Assembly: GCF_001570725.1 (NCBI RefSeq) | Contig: NZ_BCNV01000001.1 | Location: 1,674,001 to 1,738,000 of the forward strand | DNA: 64,000 nucleotides | Source of the DNA: Paenibacillus amylolyticus | GTDB taxonomy: Bacteria > Bacillota > Bacilli > Paenibacillales > Paenibacillaceae | Direction: 5' to 3' | The notes under the pieces: model-generated | Databases searched by the model: none | Told to the model about the DNA's origin: nothing | Seen by the model: only the letters and a program-made list of their open reading frames with translations | In this document: positions 17,001 to 26,584 of the stretch, one piece after another | Layout of the letters: each line of letters begins with the position of its first letter | Numbering within the stretch: the first letter of the stretch is position 1 | Translations under genes and position numbers: made by a program

Positions 17001-18766
17001 CTGTAGCAGGATTTATAGGCCGTTTGTTTCGATTCAGGCCATTCTTGTTTGTAATCAACGGATTGTTATGGTGTATATTTCATTCCTTGCCGTTAGCGAT
17101 CGGGATCGGGATGCAGTGGTTTTTTGATCGGACGACAGCGGGTTCCAATGACTACATGTGGCTTGCTGTGCCGCTTATCTTTATTGCTTTGATCCGAATG
17201 GCGCGGGTGGGTACATTTTTTGTAGCTTTCTATGCATGGGTTACGTATCTGTATCATGTTCAGGCGATCTTGCGAACCAACATGCTCGCAGCGATCATGC
17301 GCTGGCCGGGACGTAATCTTCCGGCTTCACCAGGGGAGGCGATGAGTCGCTTTCGGGATGATGTGGATGAAGTTGTCGAGTATATAGAATCATGGGTGGA
17401 CTTCTGGGGACGGCTTGTATTTGCAGTTGTGTCCATCGTCATTATGGCGAACATTAATTGGCAGATCACATTGGTTGCTGTGCTGCCATTGGTGGTCGTG
17501 ACCTTACTCAACAACCTGTCCGGGAATCGGGCTCGGAAGTATGCTCAGGTTAATCGCGAATCGACAGGACGAATCACCAGTTTTATTGCGGAAACGTTTG
17601 GAGCTGTGCAAGCCCTGAAACTGGGTCAGGCCGAAGAGAATGTCTCTGCACGTTTTAACCAGTTGAATGAAGATCGTCGCCAGGCTGCACTACGAGACAA
17701 TCTGTTCAAGCAGTGGATGAGATCAATGAATCAGCATGTGCTAAGTATCTGTACCGGATTGATTCTACTGATGTGCGCAGCTGAGATGAAAGCAGGGAAC
17801 TTTACCGTAGGTGATTTTGCCTTATTCACCAGTTATCTGGCCAATATTGGATTTAGCATTTCACTGTTTGGCTATATGGTGTTTCAGCACAAAAGGCTCA
17901 AGGTATCCTATGATCGTATGCGTAAGCTATTCCGCCCAGGGGAAGAAGACCAGATCATGGATTCGAGAGAAATCTACCTGTATGAAGATCCACCGGAGCT
18001 TATAAGTGAACAGAGAGACCCCAAGGAGAAATTGCAATCCCTTGAGGTGAATAATCTGACTTATCAATATCCAAATTCTGCAAATGGGATAGAAGAGATC
18101 AGTTTCCGTCTGAAACGTGGACAATTTCTTGTTATTACGGGAAGGATCGGATCAGGTAAATCAACGCTTGTACGAACACTTCTTGGACTATTACCCAAGC
18201 AAAAAGGGGACATCCACTGGAATGGAGCAGCTGTTGATCCAGCCACCTTCCTGATGCCGCCTAGAGCAGCATATACCCCGCAAGTGCCAAGACTGTTCAG
18301 TGATACGTTGAAAGAAAATATCGTCCAGGGCAAACAGGGTAACATCGAGCAAACGCTTGAAAAAGCCATTCGTCTGGCTGTGATGGATAAAGATATCAAA
18401 CATCTGGATCAGGGGCTTGAGACCCCAGTTGGTCCAAGAGGAGTAATGCTGTCAGGCGGGCAGATTCAACGCGCGGCTACAGGACGCATGCTAATGACGG
18501 AGGCAGACCTCTTTATCTTTGACGATCTGTCCAGCGCACTGGATGTGGAGACAGAACAACAAGTATGGGAAGGATTGTTCCAAGAGCCGGATGTCACCTG
18601 TATCGCGGTTTCTCACCGCAGGGCAGCACTTTCCAAAGCAGATCATATTATCGTAATGAAAGATGGACGCATTGAAGCTGAGGGAAGTTTGACCGAATTG
18701 CTTGCCACCAATGAAGAGATGCAGCTGCTGTGGCAAGGGGAGCAAACCCCCGTCAAAGTTGGATAG
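16997..18766 (+). CDS. ABC exporter half-transporter, degenerate-site subunit
   Basis: A 589-residue TMD-NBD partner of the preceding gene. Walker A is GRIGSGKST near residue 382 and the signature is canonical LSGGQ. In Walker B the catalytic glutamate is replaced: [11 protein letters not shown] has Asp510 where Glu is expected. With the partner's altered LSAGE signature, one composite ATP site is degenerate and the other consensus, as in BmrCD/TM287-288-type heterodimeric exporters. It ends at a strong terminator, so leader plus two genes form the transcription unit. Confidence 0.9.
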   Translation: MTVAGFIGRLFRFRPFLFVINGLLWCIFHSLPLAIGIGMQWFFDRTTAGSNDYMWLAVPLIFIALIRMARVGTFFVAFYAWVTYLYHVQAILRTNMLAAIMRWPGRNLPASPGEAMSRFRDDVDEVVEYIESWVDFWGRLVFAVVSIVIMANINWQITLVAVLPLVVVTLLNNLSGNRARKYAQVNRESTGRITSFIAETFGAVQALKLGQAEENVSARFNQLNEDRRQAALRDNLFKQWMRSMNQHVLSICTGLILLMCAAEMKAGNFTVGDFALFTSYLANIGFSISLFGYMVFQHKRLKVSYDRMRKLFRPGEEDQIMDSREIYLYEDPPELISEQRDPKEKLQSLEVNNLTYQYPNSANGIEEISFRLKRGQFLVITGRIGSGKSTLVRTLLGLLPKQKGDIHWNGAAVDPATFLMPPRAAYTPQVPRLFSDTLKENIVQGKQGNIEQTLEKAIRLAVMDKDIKHLDQGLETPVGPRGVMLSGGQIQRAATGRMLMTEADLFIFDDLSSALDVETEQQVWEGLFQEPDVTCIAVSHRRAALSKADHIIVMKDGRIEAEGSLTELLATNEEMQLLWQGEQTPVKVG

Positions 18767-18798
18767 CTATAAAAAGTTAGAAACGACAATAAAAAGCA

Positions 18799-18850
18799 AA
18801 AAAGCCTTACAGACGACTCTTCAAAAGAGGATAGTCTGTAAGGCTTTTAT
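18799..18850 (+). terminator. Intrinsic terminator, probably bidirectional
   Basis: The stem AAAAGCCTTACAGAC...CTCTT / AGAG...GTCTGTAAGGCTTTT around CAAA lies between the ABC exporter and the convergent ctaB gene. Confidence 0.88.
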
Positions 18851-18880
18851 CGTTATAACGAGTGAAACGATGGCATATGT

Positions 18881-19810
18881 TTATCTCATCATCTGAGCAA
18901 TCAAGGAATACGCAATGATGACCAGGAAGATAATAGTGATATGGTTAATGGAGAAGATAAACATCCGTTTGGACCATTTCTCTGTTTCTTTCTTATCAAA
19001 GGTAGCCACACTAAGAATGAGCCAGGCCAAGCTGACCAGAAATGCCACAATAGCGACAAATGGACTCATCGGCCAGAATAAAAAGCTGGAGATCAGCAAC
19101 AGGACCAGATACACATTCGTCTGAATGTATGTCCGTCTGATGCCTTTAACTACCGGCAGCATGGGAACACCAGCAGCTTTGTATTCGTCAAAACGACGAA
19201 TCGCAATTCCGTAGAAGTGAGGCATTTGCCATAAGAGCATCGTAACGACCAATGCCCAGATCTCAAAATGACCCAGTTCCGGTGAAATGGCTGCCCAACC
19301 GATGAGCGGAGGCACAGCACCCGAAAGACTTCCCACTTCCGTGTTGTAGATCGTTGTACGTTTGGTCCACATCGTGTAAGGGAACACGTAAAGCAACAGA
19401 CCCAAAATACCAAATACAGCAGCGGATGGAGAAGCAATGTACAGCATGATGCCACCGATGACGGTGATTGCAATACCGAGAATTAGACCCGACTTGGTAT
19501 CTACGCGTCCCGTAACGGTAGGACGTTTCTTCGTACGTTCCATGATCGCATCAATATCACGATCATACAGATTGTTAAACACCCCTGCAGCTCCAATAAT
19601 GAGAGAAGACCCAATAAAGGAAAGGATGATCGGTACAATATTAGCTAAGATTGAAGCATCAAATACATATAAAGCCAAACTTAAACCCGCAAACATGGCG
19701 ATCAGGTTGGACTTGATGATTCCGATTTTGATCGTATCGAAGAATACTTTCGGAATCGAGCTATACTCCAGGCTGATATTGGTCTGTGAACCATTATTCA
19801 ATGTTTTCAA
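18881..19810 (-). CDS. ctaB: Heme O synthase (protoheme IX farnesyltransferase)
   Basis: A 309-residue UbiA-superfamily prenyltransferase with about nine membrane helices. It transfers a farnesyl group to protoheme to make heme O for cytochrome oxidases. The diagnostic motif NNLYDRDIDAIMERTKKRP, near residue 79, carries the first Asp pair; a second conserved segment GSLSGAVPPLIGW lies near 160. The predicted start is TTG 19810 after GGAAGTGAG, which fits the local use of TTG. A TATAAT box lies about 35 nt upstream on the minus strand. Unlike many bacteria, no oxidase (cta) genes adjoin it here, so it may be a second copy or a detached one. Confidence 0.92.
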   Translation of the reverse strand: MKTLNNGSQTNISLEYSSIPKVFFDTIKIGIIKSNLIAMFAGLSLALYVFDASILANIVPIILSFIGSSLIIGAAGVFNNLYDRDIDAIMERTKKRPTVTGRVDTKSGLILGIAITVIGGIMLYIASPSAAVFGILGLLLYVFPYTMWTKRTTIYNTEVGSLSGAVPPLIGWAAISPELGHFEIWALVVTMLLWQMPHFYGIAIRRFDEYKAAGVPMLPVVKGIRRTYIQTNVYLVLLLISSFLFWPMSPFVAIVAFLVSLAWLILSVATFDKKETEKWSKRMFIFSINHITIIFLVIIAYSLIAQMMR

Positions 19811-20108
19811 GAACTCACTTCCTATATCTATACTTGTATATTATGTCGCTATTATACCATTCAATACACTATGTGATTTAATTAACGTTTTAGTATTTAA
19901 AATAATGTCATTTGATTGTGAACAATTTAAAAACAAGGTGCTTTTTAATTGTTAAATAATTATTTCTGTGTTACAGGAGGGGATTTATACGATATACCGG
20001 CTGGGTTGAAGAGAATAGATGAAGATATGTCTTGCAAAATGCTCAGGTTTTGTTTATTGTAGATATAAGATATCTTTAATGGTCTTATTTAAACATGTTC
20101 TTGTAAAT

Positions 20109-20150
20109 CTCCGATATTACTTTTCTTAAGAGAAAGCGGAGGTTATTTTT
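20109..20150 (+). promoter_or_regulatory. Nested hairpin in the 5' region of the TrxB-like gene
   Basis: CTCCG (20109-20113) pairs with CGGAG (20137-20141), enclosing CTTTTCTT / AAGAGAAAG. A T-run follows. It lies about 50 nt upstream of the start, in the 384-nt gap 19811-20194, and could be an attenuator or a terminator. In the rest of the gap I see the ctaB promoter on the minus strand and a weak candidate TTGCAA-17-TATTGT near 20034 on the plus strand. Confidence 0.4.
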
Positions 20151-20194
20151 AAAGATAAATTAGAGATATTAAATGTCTGGAAAGGGTGAATAAT

Positions 20195-21124
20195 ATGAGT
20201 AATACGAATCAACTCCTGGATGTACTAATTATTGGTGGAGGACCCGCGGGGCTTAATGCAGCACTTGTGCTCGGCAGGGCTCGTAAGAACGTGGTAGTCA
20301 TTGATGATGAGACACCGCGAAACTGGGTCACAAGGGAGACTCATGGATTTGTGACGAGAGATGGGGCCAGTCCTCGTGAATTCCGCAAAGCGGCCAAAGA
20401 GCAGATTGCAGCATATCCTTCAGTACGTTTTACATCTGATACGGCAACAGCTGTAACAGGTAGCGATGGTGATTTTGTAGTCAAGACAACACAGGGGGCA
20501 AGCTATCGTACGAAAAAGATTTTGTTTGCAGTAGGTAAGAAAGATCTGCCTCTAGATATTAATGGATTAACAGAGGTTTACGGCAAAAGTGCGTTTGTGT
20601 GTCCATATTGTGATGGATGGGAGTTAAGAGACCAGTCGCTGGTCATCATCGTTAGTGGAGATAAGGCATTACATATGGCAAAAGTCATATCCGGCTGGAC
20701 AGATCGTTATACGATCTGCACGAATGGATCAGATTCCTTAACCGATGAGCAGCGTGAAGAACTGAAACAGCATCATGTTACTGTATTTGATGCACCGATT
20801 CAATCCATTAACTCGGAAGAAGGAATGGTAAAACAAGTTGTACTGAATGACGGTACAGCGATTCCATGCACGGGAGTCTTCTTCCAACCGAAACTGTTTA
20901 CCGGATCAGAACTACCGAAGGCCATCGGTTGTGAAATTACAGAGTTAGGAACAGTTATCGTTGATGCTTCCGGCAAAACATCCGTAGCGGGTGTATTCAG
21001 TGCTGGTGATGCGGCGTCCGAGATGTATCAGGCAATTACGGCTGCTTCTCTGGGTGCGCTGTCTGCGGTAAGCATTAATAATGAATTGAATTTTGAGAAG
21101 TGGGATGAGCCACGTCATCATTAG
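20195..21124 (+). CDS. Thioredoxin reductase-like FAD/NAD(P)-dependent oxidoreductase
   Basis: A 309-residue two-dinucleotide-fold flavoprotein of the thioredoxin reductase family. It has an N-terminal FAD motif VLIIGGGPAGLNAAL near residue 12, a redox-active CPYC (Cys136, Cys139) and a C-terminal GVFSAGDAA near residue 267 that binds the FAD ribityl chain. TrxB proper usually has CATC; the CPYCDG form is typical of a divergent clade that includes dithiol oxidases for natural products and uncharacterised reductases. The start is ATG 20195 after AAAGGGTG; an in-frame GTG at 20186 overlaps that site. Adjacent to the P450 but separated by a hairpin and a promoter. Confidence 0.83.
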   Translation: MSNTNQLLDVLIIGGGPAGLNAALVLGRARKNVVVIDDETPRNWVTRETHGFVTRDGASPREFRKAAKEQIAAYPSVRFTSDTATAVTGSDGDFVVKTTQGASYRTKKILFAVGKKDLPLDINGLTEVYGKSAFVCPYCDGWELRDQSLVIIVSGDKALHMAKVISGWTDRYTICTNGSDSLTDEQREELKQHHVTVFDAPIQSINSEEGMVKQVVLNDGTAIPCTGVFFQPKLFTGSELPKAIGCEITELGTVIVDASGKTSVAGVFSAGDAASEMYQAITAASLGALSAVSINNELNFEKWDEPRHH

Positions 21125-21167
21125 ATTAAATGAATAAGCGTAAAGAACTATAGCGTCATAGGTTCAT

Positions 21168-21201
21168 AAAATAGGGGATTGCATATGCAATCCTCTATTT
21201 G
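21168..21201 (+). terminator. Terminator-like palindrome
   Basis: AAATAGGGGATTGCA / TGCAATCCTCTATTT forms a near-perfect dyad with almost no loop, 45 nt after the TrxB-like stop. The T-run is short. Confidence 0.6.
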
Positions 21202-21285
21202 TAGTTGTTCTAGCTAAACGTTGAACAGTTCAAATGAATGTAATTTAGGCAGAAGAAAATTTGATTTTATATAAATATTGGTTTA

Positions 21286-21319
21286 TTGTATTATCAAATG
21301 ATACATATTACTATCATTT
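21286..21319 (+). promoter_or_regulatory. P450 promoter overlapped by an operator-like dyad
   Basis: -35 TTGTAT (21286-21291), a 17-nt spacer and -10 TACTAT (21309-21314). The perfect inverted repeat AAATGATA (21296-21303) / TATCATTT (21312-21319), with 8-nt spacing, covers the spacer and -10. Related CYP102A genes are repressed by TetR-family proteins (Bm3R1, FatR) that bind dyads here and are released by fatty acids. No such regulator gene is present beside this P450. Confidence 0.6.
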
Positions 21320-21346
21320 ATATAATCATCAAAGGAGAGATCACTT

Positions 21347-21430
21347 ATGAATGAAAGCAGAACGGCCAGCATATGGCTAACGAATACCTTGCTCCACGGC
21401 GTACAGATAAGAGGTGATCTTCATGAGTGA
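21347..21430 (+). CDS. 27-codon upstream ORF overlapping the P450 start
   Basis: ATG 21347 follows AAAGGAGAGA at 9-nt spacing. The peptide starts [20 protein letters not shown] and its stop (21428-21430) overlaps the P450 ATG (21423) by 8 nt, so translation is likely coupled. In B. megaterium and B. subtilis a full TetR repressor gene sits at this place; this peptide has no resemblance to one that I can see. It may be a leader peptide. Confidence 0.5.
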   Translation: MNESRTASIWLTNTLLHGVQIRGDLHE

Positions 21431-24400
21431 TGCAACTTACATTCCACAGCCCAAAATGTATGGGCCACTTGGCAATCTGCCCTTAATTGATAAAGATAAA
21501 CCCACGCTGTCGTTAGGCGTTCTGGCTGAACAGCATGGACCGATATATCGACTTACCGTTCCCGGTTATTCCGGTTTAATCGTATCTGGACCAGATCTTG
21601 TCGCGGAGTTATGCGATGTGTCCCGTTTTGACAAGTTTGTATACAATGAACTCGAGAATGTACGGGCCTTTGGAGGGGATGGTTTATTCACAAGCAAAAC
21701 ATCGGAGCCCAACTGGAAAAAGGCTCATAACATCCTGCTTCCCACTTTCAGCAAGCAGGCTATGAAAGGTTATCATCCCATGATGGTCGATATTGCGGAA
21801 CAGCTGATCAATAAGTGGGCACGACTCAATTCCAACGATACGATTGATGTTGCGGACGATATGACACGCCTCACGTTGGATACCATTGGACTATGTGGAT
21901 TCAATTATCGATTTAACAGTTTTTACAGACAGGATCACAGTCCTTTTATTGAAAGCATGGTTCGGGCACTAAATGAAGCGATGCAGAAGAGCTCGCGTTT
22001 GAAAATTCAAAATCTGCTTATGGTCAAAACCAAGCGACAGTTCCAGGAGGATATACAGACGATGTTCTCTCTGGTAGATCAGATTATAGAGGAACGTAAA
22101 GCGAGTTCAGCACCCGAAGAGGTAGACTTGCTCGCACGTATGTTAAATGGCAAAGATCCAGAGACTGGTGAAATGCTGGATGATGAGAACATTCGTTATC
22201 AGATTATTACGTTTCTAATTGCCGGACATGAGACAACCAGTGGTTTGTTATCCTTTGCTCTTTATTTTTTACTGAAAAATCCGGAATCGCTTCAAAAGGC
22301 GTATGCAGAAGTTGATCAGATTTTGGTCAGTGACTCACCACAGTACGAGGAAATTCTTCAGCTTCCCTATATTCGCATGATTCTCAGTGAATCGCTCCGT
22401 CTATGGCCAACAGCCCCGGGATTTGACGTATATGCCAAAGAAGACACCGTCATAGGTGGCAAATACCCCTTGAAGAAAGGGGAAAGTTGCAGTATTCTTT
22501 TGCCCCAGCTTCACCGTGACAGAGATGCCTGGGGAGAGGATGCGGAGCTTTTCCGGCCGGAGCGATTTGAGGATACGACGAAAGTGCCTCATCATGCGTA
22601 TAAACCTTTTGGTAATGGGGAGAGAGCGTGTATCGGCATGCAGTTTGCTTTATATGAAGCAACACTTGTGCTTGGCATGGTCCTCAAACATTTTGAACTG
22701 ATCGATTATAGCAACTATGAATTGGATGTTAAACAGACGCTAACATTAAAACCGGGAGACTTCCGAATCCAGGTGAAAGCGCGCGCGGCTTCGCAAACGA
22801 TGAATAAGGCTATTGTAAATGCAGAAGAGAAACCTGGTCCTGTTGTTCATAAGAATGTAGCAAGTGACAGCCAGACGGGAGAAATGCTGGCCGTTGAAGC
22901 AGACGGTAACCCATCGCTCCTGGTGTTATATGGTTCCAATCTGGGAACGGCAGAAGGCATTGCCAGAGAGCTTGCGGAGAAAGGACGTTCGAATGGAATC
23001 CCAAGTGAAGCAGCTTCTCTGAATGAATGGGCTTGCCGATTACCCCAACAAGGTGTCGTTCTCATCGTTACTGCTTCGTATAACGGTAAACCGCCGCAAA
23101 ATGCTACGGCATTTGTAGACTGGTTGAACGGAGCGGAGTCAGAGGAAGCACGGGATGTGAACTATGCCGTTCTGGGCTGTGGAGATCGGAGCTGGTCCGG
23201 TACATACCAGAGTATTCCGCGATTGATGGATGAGAAGCTTGAAATATTGGGAGGTAAAAGACTGTTATCCCGCGGTGAAGCCGATGCCGGAGGTGATATG
23301 GAAAAGCAAGTCGAAGCGTGGCAACATATGTTGTGGCCTCAGTTGTTGAATGCTTTGGGAATCAACTCGGAGATCGTGAAGCCATCCACACCAAGCGCAA
23401 ACAGACTTCAAATGGAGATTGTCCGTGAGAAAACGGATATGCCGCTTGCACGAACTTATGATGCCAGCTATGCCACGGTTGTGGTGAATAAAGAGCTTCA
23501 GGACCCGGGAAGTGGGAGAAGCACACGACACATCGAGGTGTTACTGCCCGAAGGCATGATTTATCGAGAAGGCGACCATCTCGGTGTATTGCCTAGTAAT
23601 CAGAAGCAGAACGTGGATCGGATACTCCGTCGGTTCGGACTAAGTGAAGATGTTCAGATCCAATTAACATCGGACATGACACATCTTACGCATCTTCCAC
23701 TGAACCGTCCGGTCAAGGTGTATGAGTTGCTCAATCACTGTGTGGAATTGCAGACGCCTGTCACCAGAGCACAGTTGCAGGAGTTAGCTAATCATACGGT
23801 ATGCCCACCTCATAAGCGTGAACTGGAAGGCATGTTGGACGAAAATAGCTACAGGGATTATATTCTTGCGAATAGAGTCACCATGCTGGAACTGCTGGAA
23901 AAGTATGAGGCGTGTGAGCTGCCATTCGAAAGGTTCCTTGAACTATTGCCTCCACTTAAGCCTAGATACTATTCAATATCCAGCTCGCCAAGCCTGAATT
24001 CCGAGCAAGCGAGCATAACCGTATCGGTAGTAAGAGAGCCTGCATGGAATGGTAAAGGCGAATATCTGGGAGTTGCTTCATCGTACCTCGCTGGTTGTCC
24101 ATCTGGAACACGTGTTCTGATGTTTGTACGTACACCTGAATCCGATTTTCATCTGTCGGAAGAGGCTGACGTTCCGATGATCATGGTGGGACCGGGGACG
24201 GGAGTTGCACCGTTCAGAGGTTTCCTTCAGGCGAGAGCTGTCATGAAACAGAGAGGTCTGCCACTGAGTGAGGCGCATCTGTTCTTTGGGTGCAGGGATG
24301 ATTCAGATTTCATATATCGTCAGGAGCTTGAACAATACGAGCGAGAAGGGATCGTTAAGCTACACACTGCTTTTTCTCGTGCGGAGGGCAAGCCGAAAAC

Positions 24401-24677
24401 GTATGTACAGCATCTAATGAAGGAGGATTCTGAGCAGTTGCTTCACATGCTGATGAACAAAGGGAAACTCTACATATGCGGAGATGGAAGCCACATGGCT
24501 CCTGCAGTGGAAGAGACTTTGCGGCAAGCGTATCAGGAAGTGCAGGGAGCAACGATGCAGCAAGCGAAAGACTGGCTCATTCAGCTTCAGGCCGAAGGAC
24601 GCTATGTACAAGACGTATGGGCGGGTAATAAACGAACAAGTGAACCTTCCAAAGCCGTACATCAGGAGATACATTAA
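21423..24677 (+). CDS. CYP102A-type self-sufficient cytochrome P450/NADPH-P450 reductase
   Basis: A 1084-residue fusion (P450 BM3 is 1049) that hydroxylates fatty acids subterminally with NADPH and O2; cytosolic. P450 domain: Ile-helix AGHETTSG near residue 267, ExxR as ESLRLWP, and the heme-ligand loop [10 protein letters not shown] with Cys403. The FMN domain starts near residue 500 ([13 protein letters not shown]). The FAD motif RYYSISSSP is near 847 and the NADPH motif [12 protein letters not shown] near 920. The C-terminal DVWAG has the stacking Trp near 1066, plus a 16-residue polar tail. The phenylalanine equivalent to BM3 Phe87 is kept (GDGLFTS), but the BM3 Arg47/Tyr51 anchor aligns with Tyr/Ile. 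The start uses AGAGGTGAT; an in-frame GTG at 21414 is part of that ribosome site. Confidence 0.94.
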   Translation: MSDATYIPQPKMYGPLGNLPLIDKDKPTLSLGVLAEQHGPIYRLTVPGYSGLIVSGPDLVAELCDVSRFDKFVYNELENVRAFGGDGLFTSKTSEPNWKKAHNILLPTFSKQAMKGYHPMMVDIAEQLINKWARLNSNDTIDVADDMTRLTLDTIGLCGFNYRFNSFYRQDHSPFIESMVRALNEAMQKSSRLKIQNLLMVKTKRQFQEDIQTMFSLVDQIIEERKASSAPEEVDLLARMLNGKDPETGEMLDDENIRYQIITFLIAGHETTSGLLSFALYFLLKNPESLQKAYAEVDQILVSDSPQYEEILQLPYIRMILSESLRLWPTAPGFDVYAKEDTVIGGKYPLKKGESCSILLPQLHRDRDAWGEDAELFRPERFEDTTKVPHHAYKPFGNGERACIGMQFALYEATLVLGMVLKHFELIDYSNYELDVKQTLTLKPGDFRIQVKARAASQTMNKAIVNAEEKPGPVVHKNVASDSQTGEMLAVEADGNPSLLVLYGSNLGTAEGIARELAEKGRSNGIPSEAASLNEWACRLPQQGVVLIVTASYNGKPPQNATAFVDWLNGAESEEARDVNYAVLGCGDRSWSGTYQSIPRLMDEKLEILGGKRLLSRGEADAGGDMEKQVEAWQHMLWPQLLNALGINSEIVKPSTPSANRLQMEIVREKTDMPLARTYDASYATVVVNKELQDPGSGRSTRHIEVLLPEGMIYREGDHLGVLPSNQKQNVDRILRRFGLSEDVQIQLTSDMTHLTHLPLNRPVKVYELLNHCVELQTPVTRAQLQELANHTVCPPHKRELEGMLDENSYRDYILANRVTMLELLEKYEACELPFERFLELLPPLKPRYYSISSSPSLNSEQASITVSVVREPAWNGKGEYLGVASSYLAGCPSGTRVLMFVRTPESDFHLSEEADVPMIMVGPGTGVAPFRGFLQARAVMKQRGLPLSEAHLFFGCRDDSDFIYRQELEQYEREGIVKLHTAFSRAEGKPKTYVQHLMKEDSEQLLHMLMNKGKLYICGDGSHMAPAVEETLRQAYQEVQGATMQQAKDWLIQLQAEGRYVQDVWAGNKRTSEPSKAVHQEIH

Positions 24678-24731
24678 GACGGATTCGACTTCAATATGTA
24701 CTTCCACAGTCCTTAATCTAATTATATGAAC

Positions 24732-24782
24732 AAACAGCCGCTTAATCTGGAGTTTTGCATCCAAATTAGCGGCTGTTTTGAT
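24732..24782 (+). terminator. Intrinsic terminator, bidirectional
   Basis: AAACAGCCGCTTAAT / ATTAGCGGCTGTTT with T4 lies between the convergent P450 and M32 carboxypeptidase genes. Confidence 0.85.
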
Positions 24783-24821
24783 AGGTTGATACATCTTATA
24801 AAGTGCATTAAGGATTACAGA

Positions 24822-26324
24822 TTACAGCTCATAGAGTTGCTCGTATTTATTAGTCAAATATCGGATCAATGGAGCGGTGTTAATTCCTTTCCCTGTGATG
24901 GACTTGATTAGCTCGTTCGCCGATCGTGATTTACCAAATTGATGAACATGAGTCGTTAGCCATTCGGTAATGGTCTCGACATTGTCTGATTCAATCAAAT
25001 GATCATAATCGGGGAGGTCGCGGCGAATGGCTTCGTGTAACTGAGCTGCATACACAAAACCGAGCGTATAGGAAGGGAACAAACCAAAGCCTGCCGTCCA
25101 ATGTCCATCCTGTAAAATCCCATCCAGATGAGTAGGGGGACGAATCCCCAGATATTCCTCATATTTATCATTCCATGCGTCAGGTAACCCTTCATAATCC
25201 ACTTCTCCAGCGATAATGGCCTGTTCCAGCTCATACCGAATAATGAGATGCAGATTGTAGGTAAGCTCATCGGCTTCAAAGCGGTTAAACGTTGGTTTTA
25301 CTGCATTTAATGCAAAATAAAAATCATCCAGATTCACATTGCTAAACGTTTCAGGTTTGATTTTTTGCAAGCTGAGATAGTTATTTTCCCAGAATCCTTC
25401 ATGCCTGCCAATGAATTTCTCATAAAAGATCGATTGTGATTCATGAATGCCATATGAAGTGAAGATGCCCAGTCCGGTATGAATCAAATCGGGATTAATA
25501 TTCTGCGTATAGAGCGAGTGTCCGCCTTCATGTAGTGCACTCCACAGGGAAACACGAACGTCATTCTCTACAAACTTGGCTGCGAGCCTTGCATCATATG
25601 GATTAATGGCAGAACTGAATGGATGGACAGTTGCACCGAATTGCCCGGCATCAAAATCGTACCGAATGGCATCTAACAGTTCAATGCCAAGCTGTCGTTG
25701 CTTTTCTAACGGGAAAGGATGGGTGAATATGGATGTATCCGGTTGCTTGGAGGAAGCCGCGACACGGCGGATCAGAGGTAAGAGGGCGGATTTCAGTTCA
25801 CTGAAAATGCGGTTCAATGTGACGGTATCCAGATCGGGGTCGAATTGCTGCACGAGTGGATCGTATGCATGCTGCTCGTACCCCCAATAACCTGCAAACT
25901 TCAGGCTTGCATCAAAGATCTGCTTCAGCTGCGGCGCGAAAATGGAGAAGTCATTGGCAGCTCTGGCTTCGAGCCAAGCAGCGTTAGCAAGACCTTGTTG
26001 GTGTACAAAAGCCTGATATTCTTCTCTGGGAATCGCGCTCCAGCGTTGATATGTTTTCAGGTGCTCTGCAACGATTCTTCCGGTCAGTTCATCAACGTTC
26101 GCATTTCGTGTTTCTTCCTCCAGTCTCAAACCAAAATCCGGTTCCGTCTGTAAACGAAATAACTCTCCGGCTAATGTCGCTTTGGCACGGGCAGCGTATG
26201 AAGCGCCTTTTTTGGGTGCTCCTGTGCGGGCATCCCAGGCGAGCAGGGTTTGAATCTGCTTATAATGCTCTATTTTTTCGATGTGCTGCTTAAGCGCAGG
26301 GTCCAAACGTTCGAGTGTGGTCAT
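24822..26324 (-). CDS. M32-family metallocarboxypeptidase
   Basis: A 500-residue, mostly helical zinc carboxypeptidase (Taq/Pfu carboxypeptidase family, like B. subtilis YpwA). It removes C-terminal residues from peptides in the cytosol. The active-site HExxH is HEGGH (His265, Glu266, His269), followed by GIHESQS which provides the third zinc ligand glutamate. The N-terminal LLAWDARTGAPKKGA and C-terminal TLGFVYAAQLHEAIRRDLP segments are characteristic. Length is normal for the family. The ATG follows GGAAGGAGTC. It is divergent from the peptide-transport operon, which may be coincidence or a shared peptide-metabolism theme. Confidence 0.92.
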   Translation of the reverse strand: MTTLERLDPALKQHIEKIEHYKQIQTLLAWDARTGAPKKGASYAARAKATLAGELFRLQTEPDFGLRLEEETRNANVDELTGRIVAEHLKTYQRWSAIPREEYQAFVHQQGLANAAWLEARAANDFSIFAPQLKQIFDASLKFAGYWGYEQHAYDPLVQQFDPDLDTVTLNRIFSELKSALLPLIRRVAASSKQPDTSIFTHPFPLEKQRQLGIELLDAIRYDFDAGQFGATVHPFSSAINPYDARLAAKFVENDVRVSLWSALHEGGHSLYTQNINPDLIHTGLGIFTSYGIHESQSIFYEKFIGRHEGFWENNYLSLQKIKPETFSNVNLDDFYFALNAVKPTFNRFEADELTYNLHLIIRYELEQAIIAGEVDYEGLPDAWNDKYEEYLGIRPPTHLDGILQDGHWTAGFGLFPSYTLGFVYAAQLHEAIRRDLPDYDHLIESDNVETITEWLTTHVHQFGKSRSANELIKSITGKGINTAPLIRYLTNKYEQLYEL

Positions 26325-26584
26325 GAATGATGACTCCTTCCAGATAAAGGATGAAATTTAAGTTGAATATTACCATCGGAATACTTGGATGTATATAGTT
26401 TTACGCTTTTTTCATAGTTTACAAAAAATGAATTAACACATTAATAATGCTTATTTTACAAAAACATGCCTTTCCCTTAGCCTGAAAATACCAATTTTCA
26501 CTAATCCGACATGAACACTTGCATATCATTCGGGATCGTGAAATCGGATTTACCATTATGCATGAGAGCGAGAGGGGTTACATG

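Noticed and set aside
19970..19990. Strong AGGAGGGG sequence upstream of the TrxB-like gene
   Set aside because: No ATG, GTG or TTG lies at a suitable distance, so it is not counted as a gene start.
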